The translations under genes and the position numbers were made by a program. The notes below the pieces were generated by a model that saw nothing but the letters and a program-made list of their open reading frames with translations, was not told the origin of the DNA and made no database searches. Below, in pieces: positions 1 through 8,977 of a DNA stretch of 51,649 nt. Position 1 is the stretch's first letter, and every line of letters begins with the position of its first letter. The stretch is taken from assembly GCA_031291275.1 (NCBI GenBank), contig JARLJJ010000599.1, positions 1 to 51,649 of the forward strand, given 5' to 3'. This DNA comes from Formivibrio sp. GTDB lineage: Bacteria; Pseudomonadota; Gammaproteobacteria; Burkholderiales; Chitinibacteraceae.

Positions 1-1692
1 CGCGATATACCCACGGTGCGTGATGTCCTCAAAGTGCCTGTGACCATTGCGCTACTGAAGGGGCGCAGCAATTACGTCTGTCACTATCACCTTGAGCGGG
101 CAGCGCATGAAGGGCGTTTTCTGAATAAGGAGGATGTCGTACATCTTCACAAGGTTGAGCGCTATGCCAAGACGACGCAATCGGGTGACAAGGCTGCTTG
201 TCCTGGTGTGCCGGAAAATGCAGCGATCTGGAGTTATGTCACTTCCACGCGCGACAACTGCCTGGGTCAGGATTGCCCAAATCACAAGGATTGCTTCGTG
301 CTGAAGGCGCGCCAGGTGGCGCAGGAAGCCGACGTGGTTGTGGTTAATCACCATTTGTTTTTTGCCGATGTGTGGTTGCGCGACGAGGGTGCGGGCGAGT
401 TACTGCCAGCCTGCAATACGGTGATCTTCGATGAGGCGCACCAGTTGCCCGAGGTGGCGAGCCTGTTCTTTGGTGAGACAGTGACTTCTGCCCAGCTGGT
501 GGAGCTGGCGCGCGATGCGCGGGCCGAGGCCATTGTCGTTGCCAAGGAGTTCATCCAGTTGCCGCAAGCGGCTGAAGCGCTGGAGAAATCGATCAAGGAT
601 TTGCGCTTGGTCTTTCAGTCGGATTCCGTGCGCCTCCCCCAGCATCAACTCGATACTTACCCGGATTTTATCCCGGTCCTGGCGGAGGTGGTCGAGCGGC
701 TCAAGACTGTTCACGCTTTGCTCGCCAAGCAGGCCGAGCGCGCCGAGGCATTGGAGAAGTGCCAGCAGCGCGCCGAAGCATTGATCGCTGCACTCACGCG
801 CTGGCAATCGACGGACCATGAAGATGCCGTGCACTGGCTCGATGTTTCCAGCTATGGCTTCATGCTGCACGCAACACCGCTGAATATTGCCGAGATATTC
901 CGCAAGCAGCTTAACTTTAATCCGCATGCCTGGATTTTTGCCTCAGCTACGCTCGCGGTGAATGGCAAGTTCGAGCATTTCAAGCACGAGCTTGGATTAT
1001 GGGATGCCAAAACAGCGTTGTGGGATAGTCCATTCGATTACAAGCAGCAAGCGGCACTCTACGTGCCGCCGGCCATGCCCGATCCCAACTCGACCGACTA
1101 TACCCGCGCGGTGGTCGATGCCGCTTGGCCGTTGTTGATGCTGACGCAGGGCCATGCGTTCATGCTGTTCACCTCTTTGCGCGCGATGCGCGAAGCGCAT
1201 GATCTGATTGTGGCACGCTTGAAGGACGCCAAACTCGATTGGCCTGTATTCCTGCAAGGGCAGGGCAGCCGGACCGAAATTCTGGACAATTACCGTCGTG
1301 CACCGAATGCGGTGCTGGTGGCCAGCCAGACGTTCTGGGAAGGCATTGATGTGAAAGGCCAGCAGCTCTCCTTGGTCGTGATCGACAAGATGCCGTTTGC
1401 ACCACCCGATGATCCCGTGCTGTCGGCCCGGATCGAACAGATGAAAAAAGCCGGGCGCAATGCCTTTATCGAATACCAACTACCCTATGCGGCGATTACC
1501 TTGAAACAGGGGGCAGGAAGGCTGATCCGAGATGAAACGGACACCGGCATCCTGATGATCGCGGATAACCGCCTGGTAGAGAAACCCTACGGCAAGTTGG
1601 TGTGGAATAGTTTGCCCCCAATGTATCGCACGCGCGAGCTGGAAAAGGTCCAACGATTTTTTGAGGTTAAACGTGGCAAGAAAGACGAATAA
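1..1692 (+). CDS. ATP-dependent DNA helicase, YoaA/DinG family (5' end cut by window)
   Basis: Superfamily 2 XPD-like 5'-3' DNA helicase, a cytosolic DNA repair enzyme. The reading frame is open from base 1, so the start and the Walker A motif lie outside the window. Visible parts in order are the cysteines expected of the iron-sulphur cluster (one in YVCHYH, then CPGVP, CLGQDC and HKDC), the Walker B/DEAH box in VIFDEAHQLPE, and the C-terminal helicase motifs SQTFWEGIDVKG and QGAGRLIRDETD. The motif wording resembles YoaA more than classical DinG. About 90 N-terminal residues seem to be missing compared with a roughly 640-residue homologue. Its end overlaps the start of mltG. The family is clear; the choice between YoaA and DinG is less certain. 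Confidence 0.9.
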   Translation, partial: RDIPTVRDVLKVPVTIALLKGRSNYVCHYHLERAAHEGRFLNKEDVVHLHKVERYAKTTQSGDKAACPGVPENAAIWSYVTSTRDNCLGQDCPNHKDCFVLKARQVAQEADVVVVNHHLFFADVWLRDEGAGELLPACNTVIFDEAHQLPEVASLFFGETVTSAQLVELARDARAEAIVVAKEFIQLPQAAEALEKSIKDLRLVFQSDSVRLPQHQLDTYPDFIPVLAEVVERLKTVHALLAKQAERAEALEKCQQRAEALIAALTRWQSTDHEDAVHWLDVSSYGFMLHATPLNIAEIFRKQLNFNPHAWIFASATLAVNGKFEHFKHELGLWDAKTALWDSPFDYKQQAALYVPPAMPDPNSTDYTRAVVDAAWPLLMLTQGHAFMLFTSLRAMREAHDLIVARLKDAKLDWPVFLQGQGSRTEILDNYRRAPNAVLVASQTFWEGIDVKGQQLSLVVIDKMPFAPPDDPVLSARIEQMKKAGRNAFIEYQLPYAAITLKQGAGRLIRDETDTGILMIADNRLVEKPYGKLVWNSLPPMYRTRELEKVQRFFEVKRGKKDE

Positions 1693-2698
1693 ATCCGCAG
1701 TAAGTCCGTTGGGTCGAGTGTTGGGTATCTTGGTCTTTCTGGTATTACTGTTTGTGGGTGCTGCGGGCACCTGGTTTTGGGGATATGCCAACACGCCGTT
1801 GGCTGTGAATACTCCGACCGAGTTTATTCTGGAGCCTGGCAGCTTCAGCAAGTCCGCGGAACAACTACAGCAACAAGGCATCATTGATGATGCACGGCTT
1901 TTTACCTTGTTGGCCCGGCTGGAATGGGCCGATAAGCGTATCAAGGCAGGTAGTTACGGGCTGAGTGAGCCAACCTCGCCGCAACAGTTGCTGAAAAAAC
2001 TGACGGCTGGCGATACTTCGATGGTGACAGTCAAGATCATCGAGGGCTGGAATTGGCGCCAACTTAAAACTGAATTGGCAGCCAATCCTGATCTCAAGCA
2101 CGATGCGACGGGCCTTTCCGATGCGGATCTGTCTACCGCGCTGCAGTTGCCGATTTCGAGCGTGGAGGGGCAATTTTTCCCGGATACCTATTACATCAGC
2201 AAGGGCGGGTCGGAGTTGCAGTTGCTGGCGCGGGCACATCGGTTGATGAGCAAAAAGCTCGAAATTGCCTGGGCACTTCGTTATTCCGGGACGCCATTGA
2301 AAGATCCGCAAGAAGCGCTCATTTTGGCCTCGTTAGTAGAAAAGGAAACCGGCAAACCCAGCGACCGTCCAATGATTGCCGGTGTATTTATCAATCGACT
2401 CAAAATGGGGATGCGCCTGCAAACTGATCCAAGTGTGATTTATGGTTTGGGCGAGCGCTATGACGGTAATTTGCACCGTGTTGATCTGGAAACCGATACC
2501 CCTTACAACACCTACACACGAACCGGCCTTACGCCGACCCCGATTGCCTTCGTGGGCGAGGCGGCATTGAAAGCTGCGGTGCAACCAGCCCAGACACATG
2601 CCTTGTATTTTGTGGCGCGTGGTGATGGCAGCTCGCAGTTTTCCGGCTCTCTTGCGGAACACAACATGGCGGTTAGGAAGTATCAGCTTGGTAAGTGA
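1673..2698 (+). CDS. mltG: Endolytic murein transglycosylase MltG
   Basis: Inner-membrane lytic transglycosylase that cuts nascent peptidoglycan strands. The protein is 341 residues: an N-terminal membrane anchor (VLGILVFLVLLFVGAAG), a LysM-like middle region, then the YceG domain with the catalytic glutamate in ASLVEKETG and the conserved FINRLKMGMRLQTDPSVIYG block. I chose GTG at 1673 because GAGG at 1663-1666 lies 6 nt upstream; a TTG at 1661 is also in frame but has no such site. The gene overlaps the helicase end by 20 bp, so the two are probably co-transcribed and coupled. The usual tmk-holB partners do not follow. Confidence 0.95.
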   Translation: MARKTNKSAVSPLGRVLGILVFLVLLFVGAAGTWFWGYANTPLAVNTPTEFILEPGSFSKSAEQLQQQGIIDDARLFTLLARLEWADKRIKAGSYGLSEPTSPQQLLKKLTAGDTSMVTVKIIEGWNWRQLKTELAANPDLKHDATGLSDADLSTALQLPISSVEGQFFPDTYYISKGGSELQLLARAHRLMSKKLEIAWALRYSGTPLKDPQEALILASLVEKETGKPSDRPMIAGVFINRLKMGMRLQTDPSVIYGLGERYDGNLHRVDLETDTPYNTYTRTGLTPTPIAFVGEAALKAAVQPAQTHALYFVARGDGSSQFSGSLAEHNMAVRKYQLGK

Positions 2699-2703
2699 GA
2701 AAC

Positions 2704-2739
2704 AACAAAAACCCGCATGATTTCATGCGGGTTTTTGTT
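2704..2739. terminator. Bidirectional intrinsic terminator between convergent genes
   Basis: Near-perfect inverted repeat with arms 2704-2720 and 2723-2739 (core CCCGCATGA / TCATGCGGG), flanked by A-rich and T-rich tracts on both sides. It lies between mltG (+) and the ABC permease (-), so it can stop transcription from both directions. Confidence 0.9.
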
Positions 2740-2750
2740 GGGTTATTGCA

Positions 2751-3551
2751 TCAGTGAATTCCGCCAGCAGCTTTGTATTTCTTTTCCATCCGGTCCACCA
2801 CGGCAGCCAGTGCCATGGTCATGACGAGATAAATCAGCGAGATGGTGATATAGGGTTCCCAGTAGCGTGAGTACGCTCCAGCAACAGTACGCGCGGCAAA
2901 GGCAAGCTCGGTCAAGCCGATGGCTGAAACCAGCGAACTGTCTTTGAGCAGCATGATTGCTTCATTGCCCAGTGGGGGCAGCATGCGGCGAAACGCTTGG
3001 GGAATGATGACGAAGCGCATGGTCTGCCAATAATCCATTCCCAGCGAGCGCGAAGCTTCAAACTGACCACGGTGGATCGACTGGATGCCTGCACGAAAGA
3101 TCTCGGTGATATAGGCACCGGAATTAAGCGTTAACGCTACCAGTCCGGAAGTCAGCGCGCCGTAGTCCTGGCGCAGCGTGGAAGCCAGCTCACCTGTAAT
3201 CAGCAAACCATTATCTGGATGGATGAATACTGGGATGACGGCAAAATGGATCAGCAAAATTTGCACGAAAAGTGGCGTGCCCCGGAAGAAAGTGACATAG
3301 GCCGTGGATGGCCAGCGAATCAGAAAACGTATCGGGTATTTCCACGGGCCATGCTTGACTTCAGCAAGCCTTGCCATGCCGCAAAACAGGCCGATGAGCG
3401 TACCCAGAACCACGGCAATGGCGGTGACGCCAAGGGTCATCTTGATGCCCGATACAAACAGTTCGCGATATTCCCAGACGATTTTCAGGTGAAAATTGGC
3501 CAGTACCGGAATGGCATCTTGAGCATGTTTCCAGAGAGTGATGAAATCCAT
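2751..3551 (-). CDS. Polar amino acid ABC transporter permease
   Basis: Membrane subunit of a His/Glu/Gln/Arg-type amino acid importer, 266 residues with several hydrophobic helices. The BPD permease signature is clear: RGTPLFVQILLIHF near the first third and the EAA loop (EASRSLGMDYWQTMRFVIIPQAFRR), which docks the ATPase, near residue 170. It lies downstream of the binding protein gene on the same strand, separated by a hairpin at 3576-3610. No second permease and no ATPase follow, because the gene runs into a bidirectional terminator. The ATPase must be supplied from elsewhere. The exact amino acid cannot be read from sequence. Confidence 0.93.
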   Translation of the reverse strand: MDFITLWKHAQDAIPVLANFHLKIVWEYRELFVSGIKMTLGVTAIAVVLGTLIGLFCGMARLAEVKHGPWKYPIRFLIRWPSTAYVTFFRGTPLFVQILLIHFAVIPVFIHPDNGLLITGELASTLRQDYGALTSGLVALTLNSGAYITEIFRAGIQSIHRGQFEASRSLGMDYWQTMRFVIIPQAFRRMLPPLGNEAIMLLKDSSLVSAIGLTELAFAARTVAGAYSRYWEPYITISLIYLVMTMALAAVVDRMEKKYKAAGGIH

Positions 3552-3575
3552 TGTTTTTTTGCTTCAAAGTAAGAA

Positions 3576-3610
3576 AAGAAGCGCGTTCCGGCTCGCGGAC
3601 CGCGCTTCTT
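3576..3610 (-). terminator. Hairpin between binding-protein and permease genes (attenuator candidate)
   Basis: Arms 3576-3585 and 3601-3610 (AAGAAGCGCG / CGCGCTTCTT) with a 15-nt loop. On the minus strand it is followed by a T-rich stretch interrupted by C. Such hairpins commonly let the binding protein be made in excess over the permease; partial termination here is an inference. Confidence 0.6.
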
Positions 3611-3630
3611 GGGATCAAACAAAGCAGTGC

Positions 3631-4383
3631 TTAGTTGCCGAAGTATTTCTTGTGTATTTTAGCGTAAGTACCATCAGACTTGATGCCCGCCAGTCCTTTA
3701 TTGATTTTTTCAAGCAGTTCTTTGTTGCCTTTTTTCACGGCAATGCCATAAAACTCTTTTTCAAAGCTTGAGTCGTCGACAATTTTAAGCTTGGCATCTT
3801 TGTTGTTGGCCAGGTAATTCACTACCACGCCATTGTCGGCCACAACCGCTTCCACGCCACCGTCCATCAATTCTTTCAGAGCCAATGGAGTGCTTTCGAA
3901 ACGTTTGATGTTCGGACTGGTCTTGCCTTGCAATTTTTGGACGGCTTCATCGCCGGTGGTGCCAGTCTGCACGCCAACTTTTTTGGTTTTCAGGTCGGCA
4001 AATTTGGTAATTTTGCTGGAGTGACCGAGTGCAATCAGTTGCTTGGCTTCAAAGTACGGCTCGGAAAAATCCATCGACTGTTTGCGTTCCGGGGTGATGG
4101 TAACGGCGGAAATGACAATGTCACGTTCGCCTGTACCCAGCGTTGCGAAGATGCCCTCCCACGGAGTATTGGTGAATTTCACTTCAATGCCGGCTTTGGC
4201 CGCAATGGCTTTCATGACCTCGACATCAAAACCGATAATTTCTTGTTGTGCGTTCTGAGATTCGAATGGGGCATATGCCGCATCCGTGGCAACTTGGTAA
4301 ACTTTGGCGGCCTGGGCCGAGGTGGCAAACAGCAAGCCGGCAAGCACAGTGCCCGCTGCCGCAATGAATTGGCGACGAATCAT
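3631..4383 (-). CDS. Amino acid ABC transporter substrate-binding protein
   Basis: Periplasmic binding protein, SBP_bac_3 family, 250 residues. A Sec signal peptide (MIRRQFIAAAGTVLAGLLF, cleavage after AQA near residue 25) is followed by a typical mature start (YQVATDAAYAPFESQN). The family signature GFDVEVMKAIAAKAGIEV follows, then TITPERKQSMDFSEPYFEA. The start at 4383 is supported by AGGAG about 7 nt upstream. The open frame extends further upstream, but that extension has no signal-peptide logic. It pairs with the permease downstream. Arginine/lysine or glutamine are the likely ligand classes; I cannot discriminate. Confidence 0.93.
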   Translation of the reverse strand: MIRRQFIAAAGTVLAGLLFATSAQAAKVYQVATDAAYAPFESQNAQQEIIGFDVEVMKAIAAKAGIEVKFTNTPWEGIFATLGTGERDIVISAVTITPERKQSMDFSEPYFEAKQLIALGHSSKITKFADLKTKKVGVQTGTTGDEAVQKLQGKTSPNIKRFESTPLALKELMDGGVEAVVADNGVVVNYLANNKDAKLKIVDDSSFEKEFYGIAVKKGNKELLEKINKGLAGIKSDGTYAKIHKKYFGN

Positions 4384-4520
4384 GGAACGCTCCTGGTAGA
4401 TAGTTATGAAGGGCAAGACAAACGCCGCAGCCCGGCGTTGCCTGCATGATAACCGATAGCACCAGGGACTGTGGGTCAGGAAAAACCCTAGAACTGTGTC
4501 TGGAAAAGGAAAAATAAGAC

Positions 4521-5348
4521 TCAGCCCAGTAGGTCTTCCATCTTTTCTGCTTCGATTTGTGCTTCTGCCAGTTTGCTCACGAGCAAGTCTCGATCCAGTT
4601 TGAGTGCTGCCAGCTCTGCTTGGGGCAGGTTGTCGACGATGCTCTCTGGTGTATGGGCGGGTTGTGCGAACGATTCGCTGAGGCAGATGGCCAAATGCAG
4701 GATCAGCCCAAGGGGGCCGGACTCCGGATTTCTCAATGGGGCATTCTGGTGCAGGATGGCTAAACGAAAAGCTTCGGGGAAATTCCAACGCCGTGCGAGT
4801 TCTGCACCTACGTCGATGTAATCAAAACCGATATTGTTGTCTTCTAGAATTCTGCGATCGGCGCCTTTTTCGACTGATCGGTCAATGTGGACTGCAAGTT
4901 CCGGTGATACCACGTGAATCAATAGTTCCCCGATGTTGTGGGTCAATCCGCAGGTGAATGCAGCATCAGTGTCTTCCCCGCTAAGCCTGGCCAGCCAGCG
5001 GGCATATGCAGCTATGTCAAGACTGTGGCGCCAGAAGCTCTTGCGATCAAAACCCGGCGTGGTAATAAAAGCGCCAGTGATGCCCGAGGCAAGGACCAAG
5101 GTGCGCAACGTGGAAAACCCCAACACCATCACGGCCTCATTTAAGGAGCCAATACGCTTGGTGGGTGCAAAATGTGCTGAGTTGGCGAGCCTTAGTGTCT
5201 TGGCTGCAATCACTTGATCCAGTGCGACGCGGGCTGCAATGGCGGAAATATCGATGTCGGCTTTGTTGAAACTGTCGATCAGTTCCTGAACAACTTTGGG
5301 TACCGTAGGCAAACGATGGGTTTGTTCAAAGACCGCTTCGAGTTTCAT
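4521..5348 (-). CDS. HDOD domain protein
   Basis: Cytosolic signalling protein of 275 residues, almost wholly one HDOD domain (a catalytically degenerate HD fold used as a regulatory module in bacterial signal transduction). Seen: LPTVPKVVQELIDSFNKADIDISAIAARV near the start, KTLRLANSAHF, the LNEAVMVLGFSTLRTLVLAS segment, and HNIGELLI in place of a full metal-binding HD site. The last 35 residues look like an amphipathic helix. Transcribed alone between rne and the amino acid transporter genes, with no partner domain. Function beyond signalling is unknown; in other bacteria HDOD proteins affect motility and biofilm. Confidence 0.88.
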   Translation of the reverse strand: MKLEAVFEQTHRLPTVPKVVQELIDSFNKADIDISAIAARVALDQVIAAKTLRLANSAHFAPTKRIGSLNEAVMVLGFSTLRTLVLASGITGAFITTPGFDRKSFWRHSLDIAAYARWLARLSGEDTDAAFTCGLTHNIGELLIHVVSPELAVHIDRSVEKGADRRILEDNNIGFDYIDVGAELARRWNFPEAFRLAILHQNAPLRNPESGPLGLILHLAICLSESFAQPAHTPESIVDNLPQAELAALKLDRDLLVSKLAEAQIEAEKMEDLLG

Positions 5349-5510
5349 GGGCTGACTCCACTTGGTTTTGCCGTGTCATGAGATCTGACGCTGATAATTA
5401 GATAGATATGCCAGTAGTGGCGCTAGGCTGCAAGCATTAATCGCATAGCCCCAACAAGCTTGACTTCAGTTTAGCTTGCGCCGTGCGGTTTATCCGGGAA
5501 ACGTGAGCGT

Positions 5511-5539
5511 AAAAAAACCGCCGGACAAAGCCGGCGGTT
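5511..5539 (-). terminator. Intrinsic terminator of rne
   Basis: Stem AACCGCCGG (5516-5524) / CCGGCGGTT (5531-5539) with a 6-nt loop. On the minus strand it is followed by seven T (the A run 5511-5517). It sits 15 bp after the rne stop codon. Confidence 0.92.
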
Positions 5540-5553
5540 GAGTGTTGCAAGGT

Positions 5554-8367
5554 TCAGGATTCGCGGGTTTGAACTTGAACCAAAGTGGTTTCTTCCGGGA
5601 GCTTTTCAATGCCCGGCTTGTTGCGGCGGGGGCGTGCACGCGTTTCCTCATTTCCCTGCAACACTTCAGCTGAAGGGGCTGCAAAGGTCTGAGTTTCTAC
5701 GCGTTGCAGTGATTCAATTGGCGCAGTGGTTGCTGTGGATTTCTGAATATCACGACGGCGACGGCGTTGCGGAACAGCAGGAACCACTACTTCGGCTTGA
5801 AATGCACTGGCGTTGCGGGTTGCAACCATTTCCAGGCCGGCCTCTTCAGGGGTACCGATCACAATGATCGGATCTGCGACTGATGCTGCTTTCGCAGTTA
5901 GGACTGGAGTGGGTGCTGTCTGCTCAGGCTTGGTTTCAACCACAGGCGGAGCAATGACCGGCTCCAGGGCGAGTTGTGCCTGGCTTGGTTCTTGTGCTGC
6001 CACAGGGGTTTCGACGAACTGAACTGGTGCAGGCTGTACCGCAACAGGCTCGACAGCAGGCGCAACGGCAACAGGTGCAACGGCAACAGGTGCAACGGCA
6101 ACAGGTGCAACGGCAACAGGTGGCGGCGTTGTTGGCAGATCAGCAACGGGCGCAGCATTTTCAGCCGCGATTGGGGCTGTTGCTGGGGTGTTACTTTCTA
6201 CGCTGTTGGCCGGTTGCGCTTCATTACGGTCACGTTTTTCACCGCGACGACGGCGACGACGGCGTGGCTCGGTGTTTTCGGCGCCTTCTGCGGCTTCTAC
6301 AACTGGCGCTGCAGCAGCAAGCTGCTTCTGTTCCACGCGCTCTGCTTGCTGGCGCTCGTTACGCGCGGTTTTTTCTTCTTCACTGCGCGGAGTGCGTTCA
6401 GCACGTGGCGGACGTTCTTGTTTTTCCGGGCGTTCACCACGTTCTTGTTGCTGGCCGCGATTCCCGCGGTCGCCGCGTTCACGCGCTGGTTTTGGCTGCA
6501 GATCTTCCTCGATACGTGGTTTACCACCGTTGCGACGTGGCGCTTCCTCGGCAGGGCGTTCACCGCGGTTGCGATCTGGGCGTTCGCCACGTTCTGCGCG
6601 GGGCCGGTCATTACGCTCGCCGCGTTCAGGACGACGGCGTGCATTGCTGCGCGGAGCGGGCGTTTCTTCCTTGACCGGTTCGCTCTTGAAGAAGGTGACA
6701 ATGCGTTGCCACAGCGACGGGCCAGCGGCAGCGGCCATATCGCGAGCGCTGATGGGCGCCGGTTGCGACGGGGTGATTCCCTTGACAACGGCTTCCTGGC
6801 GTTTGGCTTGATCTTCCTTGGCCTTGTTGGGCTGATAGGCTTCTTCCGCAGGTGCTTCCACCATTTGGTATGACGGCAGAATATCTTCGCTTTGGTTGAG
6901 GTCGTCATGGCGCAAGCGGCTGACGGTGTAGTTCGGGGTTTCGAGGTGCATGTTCGGAATCAGCACCACGCCTACCTTGAGGCGTTCTTCGACTGCGAAC
7001 AACTCGGCACGCTTTTCATTGAGCAAGAAAGTGGCAACATCGACCGGGACCTGAGCATGGATCGCGCCGGTGTTTTCCTTCATGGCCTCTTCCTGAATGA
7101 TGCGCAGGATATGCAGGGCCGAAGATTCAATGCCACGGATAAAGCCGGTGCCATGACAGCGCGGGCAAGCAATATGACTGGTTTCTTCCAGGCTGGGTTG
7201 CAGGCGTTGGCGTGACAGTTCCATCAGGCCGAAGCGGCTGATCTTGCCAGTCTGAACGCGGGCGCGGTCATGATGCAGGGCATCACGTACCCGGTTTTCA
7301 ACATCGCGCTGGTTCTTGGTGCTTTCCATGTCGATGAAATCGATCACGATCAGGCCGCCCATGTCGCGCAAACGCAATTGGCGAGCGATTTCGTCGGCGG
7401 CTTCCAGGTTGGTACGCAACGCAGTTTCTTCGATGTCCCCGCCTTTGGTGGCACGGGCCGAGTTCACATCGACAGACCAAAGCGCTTCGGTGCGGTCAAT
7501 TACGATCGCGCCGCCAGAAGGCAGAACTACTTCACGCGAATAGGCGGTTTCGATCTGGTGCTCGATCTGGAAGCGCGAGAACAGCGGAACGTCGTCCTTG
7601 TACAGCTTGACGCGATTCACATTGCCCGGCATGACATGGCTCATGAACTGGGTGGCTTGCTCGAATACGTCTTCGGTATCGATCAGTATTTCGCCGATAT
7701 CGGGCTGGAAGTAATCGCGGATAGCACGAATGACAAGGCTGGATTCCTGATAAATCAGGAAGGCGCCACGTTGGGAATTCGCTGCGCCTTCAATGGCAGA
7801 CCAGAGTTGTTGCAGGTAATTCAGATCCCATTGCAATTCTTCCACATTGCGGCCGATAGCGGCAGTGCGGGCAATCAAACTGGTGCCTGGAGGCGGGGAA
7901 AGCTGGTCCAGTGCGGCGCGCAATTCATTGCGCTCTTCACCTTCGATGCGACGAGATACCCCACCACCGCGCGGGTTGTTGGGCATCAGTACCAGATAAC
8001 GGCCGGCCAGACTGATATAGGTAGTCAGGGCTGCGCCCTTGTTGCCGCGCTCGTCTTTTTCAACTTGAACGATCAGTTCCTGGCCTTCGCGCAGCGCGTC
8101 CAGCACGCGGCCTCGGCCACCTTCAGAATCGCCCAGGTAGGAACGAGCAATTTCCTTGAATGGCAGGAAACCGTGGCGGTCGCAGCCGTAATCGACGAAG
8201 CAGGCTTCGAGCGAAGGTTCTACGCGGGTGATGATACCCTTGTAGATATTGGATTTGCGTTGTTCTTTACCAACCGACTCGATGTCGAGATCGATCAGTT
8301 TTTGTCCATCCACAATGGCAACGCGCAGCTCTTCAGCTTGCGTTGCATTGAATAACATACGTTTCAT
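5554..8367 (-). CDS. rne: Ribonuclease E
   Basis: Essential endoribonuclease and degradosome scaffold, 937 residues. The catalytic half is complete: [10 protein letters not shown] start, S1 RNA-binding domain ([21 protein letters not shown]), the DNase-I-like active site around LIVIDFIDM, and the Zn-link CPRC that holds dimers together. The C-terminal half, from about residue 520, is low complexity: arginine/glutamate-rich RNA-binding stretches ([13 protein letters not shown]), then a proline/valine/alanine region that carries a perfect 15-bp tandem repeat, then a short basic tail. I chose ATG 8367 (AGGAG nearby) over an in-frame start six codons upstream. It is divergent from rluC, a conserved arrangement. 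Confidence 0.97.
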   Translation of the reverse strand: MKRMLFNATQAEELRVAIVDGQKLIDLDIESVGKEQRKSNIYKGIITRVEPSLEACFVDYGCDRHGFLPFKEIARSYLGDSEGGRGRVLDALREGQELIVQVEKDERGNKGAALTTYISLAGRYLVLMPNNPRGGGVSRRIEGEERNELRAALDQLSPPPGTSLIARTAAIGRNVEELQWDLNYLQQLWSAIEGAANSQRGAFLIYQESSLVIRAIRDYFQPDIGEILIDTEDVFEQATQFMSHVMPGNVNRVKLYKDDVPLFSRFQIEHQIETAYSREVVLPSGGAIVIDRTEALWSVDVNSARATKGGDIEETALRTNLEAADEIARQLRLRDMGGLIVIDFIDMESTKNQRDVENRVRDALHHDRARVQTGKISRFGLMELSRQRLQPSLEETSHIACPRCHGTGFIRGIESSALHILRIIQEEAMKENTGAIHAQVPVDVATFLLNEKRAELFAVEERLKVGVVLIPNMHLETPNYTVSRLRHDDLNQSEDILPSYQMVEAPAEEAYQPNKAKEDQAKRQEAVVKGITPSQPAPISARDMAAAAGPSLWQRIVTFFKSEPVKEETPAPRSNARRRPERGERNDRPRAERGERPDRNRGERPAEEAPRRNGGKPRIEEDLQPKPARERGDRGNRGQQQERGERPEKQERPPRAERTPRSEEEKTARNERQQAERVEQKQLAAAAPVVEAAEGAENTEPRRRRRRRGEKRDRNEAQPANSVESNTPATAPIAAENAAPVADLPTTPPPVAVAPVAVAPVAVAPVAVAPAVEPVAVQPAPVQFVETPVAAQEPSQAQLALEPVIAPPVVETKPEQTAPTPVLTAKAASVADPIIVIGTPEEAGLEMVATRNASAFQAEVVVPAVPQRRRRRDIQKSTATTAPIESLQRVETQTFAAPSAEVLQGNEETRARPRRNKPGIEKLPEETTLVQVQTRES
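6062..6121. repeat. Four perfect 15-bp tandem repeats inside rne
   Basis: GCAACGGCAACAGGT occurs four times without mismatch (6062-6076, 6077-6091, 6092-6106, 6107-6121). It encodes PVAVA units in the disordered C-terminal part of RNase E. The 15-bp unit keeps the frame, so slippage would only lengthen or shorten the linker. Confidence 0.95.
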
Positions 8368-8977
8368 GTTGTCTCCTGCGCGCACTAAACGGCAGGAAGA
8401 AGCGGCGCTCGGCGCCAGGGCATGGGTCTTGGCCTATTCGGGCAGGCATACGCGCAAGCTTTCGCTTTGAAGCGAAGTTTGCGTGGCCGGAATCAGGGTG
8501 AACGGTGCGCTGGGTGCAGAGATTTCCTCGTCATATTTTGTTGAACGGGTGCTTGCCTAACTTCTCACTCCGCTGCTAAAGCCGGGCGGAGTGTGTAAAT
8601 AGCTGTCAGTGCGCGATGTATAAAAATCGTTTTAATATCGCTGCTTTTTTTGCGGTGAGCGAAATTAACCGCTTCCCGTATCGGTTCAGCCTTGCCGGCG
8701 GACATGGCGAGTCCCGCGCACACGCTTCACGGATGAATTATCCGGAAAGGGGCAGGTCAAACCTGCGGCGGAATGGATATCGCCTGCCGGGGGCAGGGTA
8801 ATTCGAACAAAGATCGGGATTGGTTGGGCCGGACGTTGTAACGCCGACGGGACCGGTCGGGTTGCTGACGATTTGTATTCGTCTGCCTTGGGCCCCAGGC
8901 TGCTGCGCAAGAAACTTTCGCCGCAGAAGCGGTTGCGGTTTACCATGCTCGCAACGCGAATCAGAGTATATGTCAAT
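8368..8977. promoter_or_regulatory. Divergent rne / rluC control region with structured rne leader
   Basis: About 600 bp with no convincing gene. On the rne side it holds several inverted repeats, including an imperfect 14-bp hairpin at 8453-8483 (CGCAAGCTTTCGCTT against its near complement) and CACTCCG (8566-8572) / CGGAGTG (8587-8593). This suits a long folded 5' leader like the one through which RNase E controls its own mRNA in enterobacteria; the equivalence is inference. I could not place promoters reliably. Confidence 0.5.

Noticed and set aside
6062-6121. CRISPR-like repeat array
   Set aside because: Repeats are contiguous with no spacers and lie in frame in rne.
5974-6873. Long plus-strand frames opposite the rne C-terminal region
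   Set aside because: They are cysteine/arginine-rich mirror frames of a low-complexity coding region; rne is certain on the other strand.
7270-8355. A 361-codon frame opposite the rne catalytic domain
   Set aside because: Antisense shadow of a conserved essential gene; no domain, no ribosome binding site.
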